Shown: piece by piece, positions 60,191-64,000 of the stretch | Numbering within the stretch: the stretch's first letter is position 1 | Layout: every line of letters begins with the position of its first letter | Assembly (NCBI GenBank): GCA_965153455.1 | Contig: OZ234497.1 | Location: 62,001 to 126,000, forward strand | DNA length: 64,000 bases | Direction of reading: 5' to 3' | Source: Sphagnum compactum | Taxonomy: Eukaryota; Bryophyta; Sphagnopsida; Sphagnales | Program-made: the position numbers and the translations under genes | Notes under the pieces: generated by a model | Database searches by the model: none | Told to the model about the DNA's origin: nothing | Seen by the model: the letters and a program-made list of their open reading frames with translations, nothing else

Positions 60191-61323
60191 AGAAAAGATA
60201 AAGAGGGTAGGTAAGAGATTGGTTGTTAATTGGTAGGTAGGGCTAAAAGGTAGGTTAGTATGGTAACTAGGTAGGAGGGTAGTATGGAGGTTAAGTTTGG
60301 AAAAAATTTGACCCAAAAAAAAAGGTCAAAGGTCAATAAGCAGAAAAATTGATTGTGGTAGGATATTGGTTAATATAAGGTGAAGAGGCAAATAAAAAAC
60401 ACAACATATCCATCCTATGGACAAAATGGTCAACTAGTGCGGTCATGGGGGCTAGTTCACTTTATTTGACACTTTTCAACATTTCATTTTGCATAATGAA
60501 TTCAAGGAAGCTCAAAAGCTATTGAGACCACTTAATTGGGTGGAAAATTAAAAAAACTCACATGACCATAAATAATTTGAAAAAAACATTCTTTTGTATT
60601 TTGGGTGTGTTAATTCCCACTAGCTTGCAAGGAGCTTCCTCATCATGTGTTTGTCACTGGCTTGGCGGGTAAAATGAATTTCAATCTATCAACACCATTA
60701 AGTTAAATTAAGGCCAGTTCACACTTGCTAATAATGCCACTGATAATTTATTATCTTGCAATCTTTGTTCATATATAACATGGATTTTTATAAGTAGCTA
60801 TGTGGCATGATGACGTGGCATGTTAAAAAAAATGCTACCACCAGATGATAATGTAAATGGTAAACTATTAACTTCGTCGGTAAAATCTTCAAAAACTGTA
60901 ATTCCTATGCTTATTGTGGGTAGTAACCTATCACCAAGGAACCTAGGATCATAGTATACTACCAACCATTTTTGAAGTTTTTTTCTATCATGAAGTTTTT
61001 TTCTATCATGCCTACATATTTCCTACACTTTGATCCATGTTTTGGGCAATGGAAAATGTAAAGCCTCAGTTGCAACAATAAACATCTAAAGGGAATGCAT
61101 GGAGAGACAAAAGAAAAAGGGGATGCGAAAGAAGAAGATTGCCTTAAACACCACTTTGTTTAGCCCAATCACAAGTAGGACATGCACCAACACCAAGAAC
61201 ATGCATAATACCAAAGCAATTGGTATGCTACAAGCAAGCACATTAGGAAATGCTAGGCCTTTTTGATAACGGCAAGGTAATTGGGAACATTTTGAAGTCA
61301 TGGCTCTGATTTAATGCAAAAAA

Positions 61324-62347
61324 ATGGAACACTTAGTGCTTAGAAAAATGGTTGATCCTCATTCTCAAATGGTATATACTTCACAAACGTGGGATAAAAT
61401 GGCTGATGACTTACAAAAAATCACAAAATTGAAAGTCCCTTACAATGGGAAGATGTGCAAAGACAAGTGGAATGGCCTTAATTCCAACTACAAGAAAGTT
61501 GTATTTTATCATGTGGGGACGAGTCATCACATTCCATTTTGGGATCTTACAATTGAAAAGTGCGGCTGCCTATTCTTTCAAGGCAATTTAATGGAAAGTT
61601 TTATGACACTATTCAAGCATTCCAAGGAAAGAGGTTGTTTAATGCACCAAGACACATGAGAGATATTCATGTCGAAGGAAATATAATTCACTTGCCACCT
61701 ATAATAGGACCATATACAAAAGGTTTTGTCACACCTTAGACATCTTTGAAGCAACACCTTCTGGGAGAAAACTATGTGGTTAAAGATCATGGAAATGGAG
61801 CTATAAATCCAAATGCAAATGTACGATGGAATTAGACAAATTCCATAAACCTAGAGGATTTGTTATAGTTGAACCGAAGTATTTTGCACATCAATATTGT
61901 GAATCTTTCAATTGACATTCCATCAGCATTTGTAAGCAATCCAACAACTCCATTACTCTTGGGAGCACATCTATGAAGTGAAAATAATCAAATGTCTTTT
62001 CCCTAATGTTGGAAGCTATAGACAAGAATAACAAAGTCATAATTGATGTTATGGAATGCATGAGCATCATTCATTTGGAAATTGAAAAACGTTGCAACAA
62101 GGTCCACCAACAAATTGCCAAAAAGTAGCTTCAATATTTGAAGGCCAAAGACAAGAAAATGCATTAGAAAAATAAGAACCTCTTAAATGTTAAGGCAAGT
62201 ATGAGTGCGGCAATGTGCCATGCTTTTCTTCAAGACAAAGCCGAGATGCCTCCACATGTGCAACTATTGTTAGATTTTTCATTTGATAATGCAAATCCAA
62301 AAGTAATGATGGTGAAGAGTAGAATTGAAAAAATGGTAGACTGGTAG
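61324..62347 (+). pseudogene. Harbinger Myb/SANT-like DNA-binding protein (ORF1)
   Basis: WDKMADDLQKITKLK, CKDKWNGLNSNYKKVV, YHVGTSHHIPFWDLT and, after a frameshift near 61585, KFYDTIQAFQGKRLFNAPRH and MRDIHVEG follow the order of the trihelix/Myb-like protein coded by PIF/Harbinger elements. A Lys-rich C-terminal stretch up to MVDW (ending about 62347) contains two more stops. Known role: the Myb-like partner brings the transposase to the nucleus and to the element ends. Confidence 0.8.
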
Positions 62348-62473
62348 TGATGTAGATAGATTAAAAAAGAATTCAAACCTCTGAATTCAATCTTGAATGT
62401 TTTTCAGTTCAACAATGTCTCAAAAAGTTTTATTTCCAAATGCATTTTAAGAAAAAAATAAAGCTTGATGCTA

Positions 62474-63260
62474 TCAATGCCTTCGAATTTGAGGATTATG
62501 ATTTCCAAGGTATTGTTCTAGTTGTGTTCTTTGTGTAATTCCAAATAGTTCATCATCTTGTAAAGGTTGTTCAACTTCATCATCCATGCTTGGTTGTGTT
62601 TCTTCCCTCATCCTTGCTCCTACATTTGCACTTGACTAATCATTTTCAATTTCCAATTGGGCCATGACAGTTTCAATATCTTCATCCTTCCCATTCATGA
62701 TCAAGTTGTGTAACATATAGCAACACATGACAACGTTAGGTTAAAAAAAAACATATCTAGGCTTGTTTTGAACAATAGTTCTCGAAACATTTGTTTCAAA
62801 ATCCCAAAGGAATTGTCCACAATACTCCTATTGCAAAACAACTACTAGTTGAACAACATTTCAAGCATAGTGTGACAGATGCCAACTTGCTTATGAGGCA
62901 CCATTAACCAAGGTAAAAAGGGATACCCCTTGTCACCAAAAATGTATGGCCTAATCCCTTGTCCACTTTCAATTGCAAATTGGTTTCCTTTAGTCGTTCA
63001 ATGATATAAATAATATATCAGCAAGATTCGAACATCATTCATTGAACCAAAAACACCAACAAAAACAGCTTGAAACCTTTTATGATGATCAATGATTGCT
63101 TGCATCAAAATATTGTATCCTTTAGACTTGAATGAGTAAAAGATAACTACAAGATTATTTTCACGTTTTGGTACTTTACTTATGTAAAATTTTAGTTCAT
63201 GTGTGAACATACATAGTAAATAACTAAATAAGTAAAACATAAAAATTAACAAAATTATCC
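62474..63260 (-). pseudogene. PIF/Harbinger transposase, N-terminally truncated
   Basis: GYNILMQAIIDHHKRFQAVF and GSMNDVRILL, then RPYIFGDKGYPFLPWLMVPH (second catalytic Asp), RSIVDNSFGILKQMFRELL (where the family has the catalytic Glu as V-E-x-x-F), CCYMLHNLIMNGKDEDIET and an acidic tail ending NPQIRRH before TGA 62474-62476. Stops and a shift occur at about 63000 and 62855. The N-terminal part with the DGTH motif (first Asp) is missing. The Glu position reads Asp here. Inactive copy of a DDE_Tnp_4 transposase. Confidence 0.83.
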
Positions 63261-63347
63261 ATAGATAGTAAAATCCTGTAATTTACTAATCAACTAACAT
63301 TTGTTGTTTTTTTTATTAGTGTATCAGCAAGTGTGAATCAGCCTTTA

Positions 63348-64000
63348 GGGTGAGGTTTCACCCACATGTCAGCAGTTCCTAGAGGGGCTCAAGCCTGAAA
63401 CTTTTGAAGCCCCTAACATGGGTGCCCATTACAACTTTAAAAAACTTTCCTTTTTATTTTCAGTCACCTCCCATTCAGCATTTCTTTGGGTGTGAATTTC
63501 ATCGAAATGAGCATAAATTTTTGAAGCTGCCACTCCTACCAAGGTTTCTTAAAGAATTTTTTTGGAAATTTTTTACCCCCAAAGCCTTTGAAAGGATTGA
63601 TTAGGACCTTACAAAAGTGGAAGGTCCTTTCTTACACAACTTGATGCAAAGTTCCTTTGTGGTTTAATAAGAAACTTTCAATTTGAGGAAAGGACCTTCC
63701 ACTTTCGTAAGGTTCCAATTTTTTAATCTTCTTTACATAAGGTATGGAACATTTTTGAGGCTCTTCTAAGGTCCATCATGGATTTTAAACCCAAGAAGGG
63801 CCCATACAATGTGTTGTTTAATTTCCCATCTTATTTTATTGGGCTCTGCCCCCACAGGGACAGGGACTATCGAATTGGATCCAACTTTTGGAAGTTTTAG
63901 CTTATTGGAACCGGTTTCACATTAGGTGAACCGGTTTCTTTGGTGAAAGTGTTTAGACGGTTTAGATTGGAATGGATATTTTTGGTGTTCCGAGTGTGAA
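63348..64000. other. Right edge of window, with a foldback element
   Basis: No gene is recognised. A 113-bp inverted-repeat element lies at 63604-63716 and is listed separately. Near the edge, ACCGGTTTC words repeat (63909 and about 63930). Confidence 0.45.
63604..63716. mobile_element. 113-bp foldback MITE
   Basis: GGACCTTACAAAAGTGGAAG then GTCCTTTC (from 63604) faces GAAAGGACCTTCCACTTTCG then TAAGGTTCC (to 63716), about 28-29 bases with two differences. The middle is a 50-base unpaired spacer. Target duplication is not certain. Confidence 0.82.

Larger units (their letters stand above)
60711..63344. mobile_element. PIF/Harbinger transposon with TTA duplication
   Basis: Ends AGGCCAGTTCACACTTGCT (60711) and, on the other strand, AGGCTGATTCACACTTGCT (to 63344) are imperfect terminal inverted repeats flanked by TTA on both sides (60708-60710 and 63345-63347). 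Inside are a Myb/SANT-like gene on the plus strand and a DDE_Tnp_4 transposase on the minus strand, facing each other. This is the standard two-gene content of PIF/Harbinger elements. Both genes are broken, so the 2,634-bp copy is not autonomous now. Confidence 0.9.

Noticed and set aside
60059-60316. Minus-strand frame rich in Leu/Phe/Lys
   Set aside because: It is the translated 39-bp minisatellite.

Overview
The window reads as nuclear DNA of a land plant, with low gene density and many decayed transposons. The evidence is spliced genes with GT-AG introns of plant type (CWC22, a CCR/DFR-like reductase, an LRR protein), plus homologues restricted to or typical of land plants: an HD-ZIP class IV homeodomain-START gene, a DYW-type PPR relic, chloroplast KAS I exons and a RABH-type small GTPase. 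A permuted Penelope-like retroelement and a RecQ-like helicase relic hint at a seedless plant (lycophyte, fern or bryophyte), but that is inference.

Layout. 1-250: tail of a Helitron-type helicase and a possible Helitron 3' hairpin. 1154-9316 (+): an apparently intact 8-exon CWC22 splicing-factor gene whose 4.6-kb fifth intron holds a decayed Penelope-like element with an N-terminal GIY-YIG domain. 10.7-16.8 kb: a 57-bp minisatellite, hairpin-ended C/A-rich repeats, an LRR gene remnant and Helitron-like tandem repeats. 16.8-21 kb: a chromovirus 3' end with its LTR, a RecQ-like helicase relic on the minus strand, another hairpin-ended repeat and a second LTR. 21.6-22.6 kb: a periodic NLR-type LRR fragment. 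23.2-25.4 kb: exon fragments of RABH and KAS I, each followed or interrupted by Penelope-like tails. 25.8-26.7 kb: a 273-bp satellite with nested dyads. 30-33.3 kb (-): a six-exon reductase gene with one in-frame TGA. 33.6-37.9 kb: a nest of MITEs, including a TTA-flanked Tourist-like element, and a Helitron-like repeat. 39.5-46.9 kb: an intronless HD-ZIP IV copy with two single-base frameshifts, whose 3' end is repeated in inverted orientation 4.6 kb away. 50.1-51.4 kb (-): a PPR-DYW relic and a Harbinger transposase tail. 52-60 kb: AT-rich sequence and minisatellites. 60.7-63.3 kb: a nearly complete PIF/Harbinger element with TTA target-site duplication. 63.6 kb: a foldback MITE.

Only CWC22 looks fully functional. 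The reductase and the HD-ZIP gene are each one or two small lesions away from being open. The rest is mobile-element debris and captured gene pieces. No tRNA, rRNA or CRISPR array was recognised by eye. All protein identities are from motif recognition without database searches.
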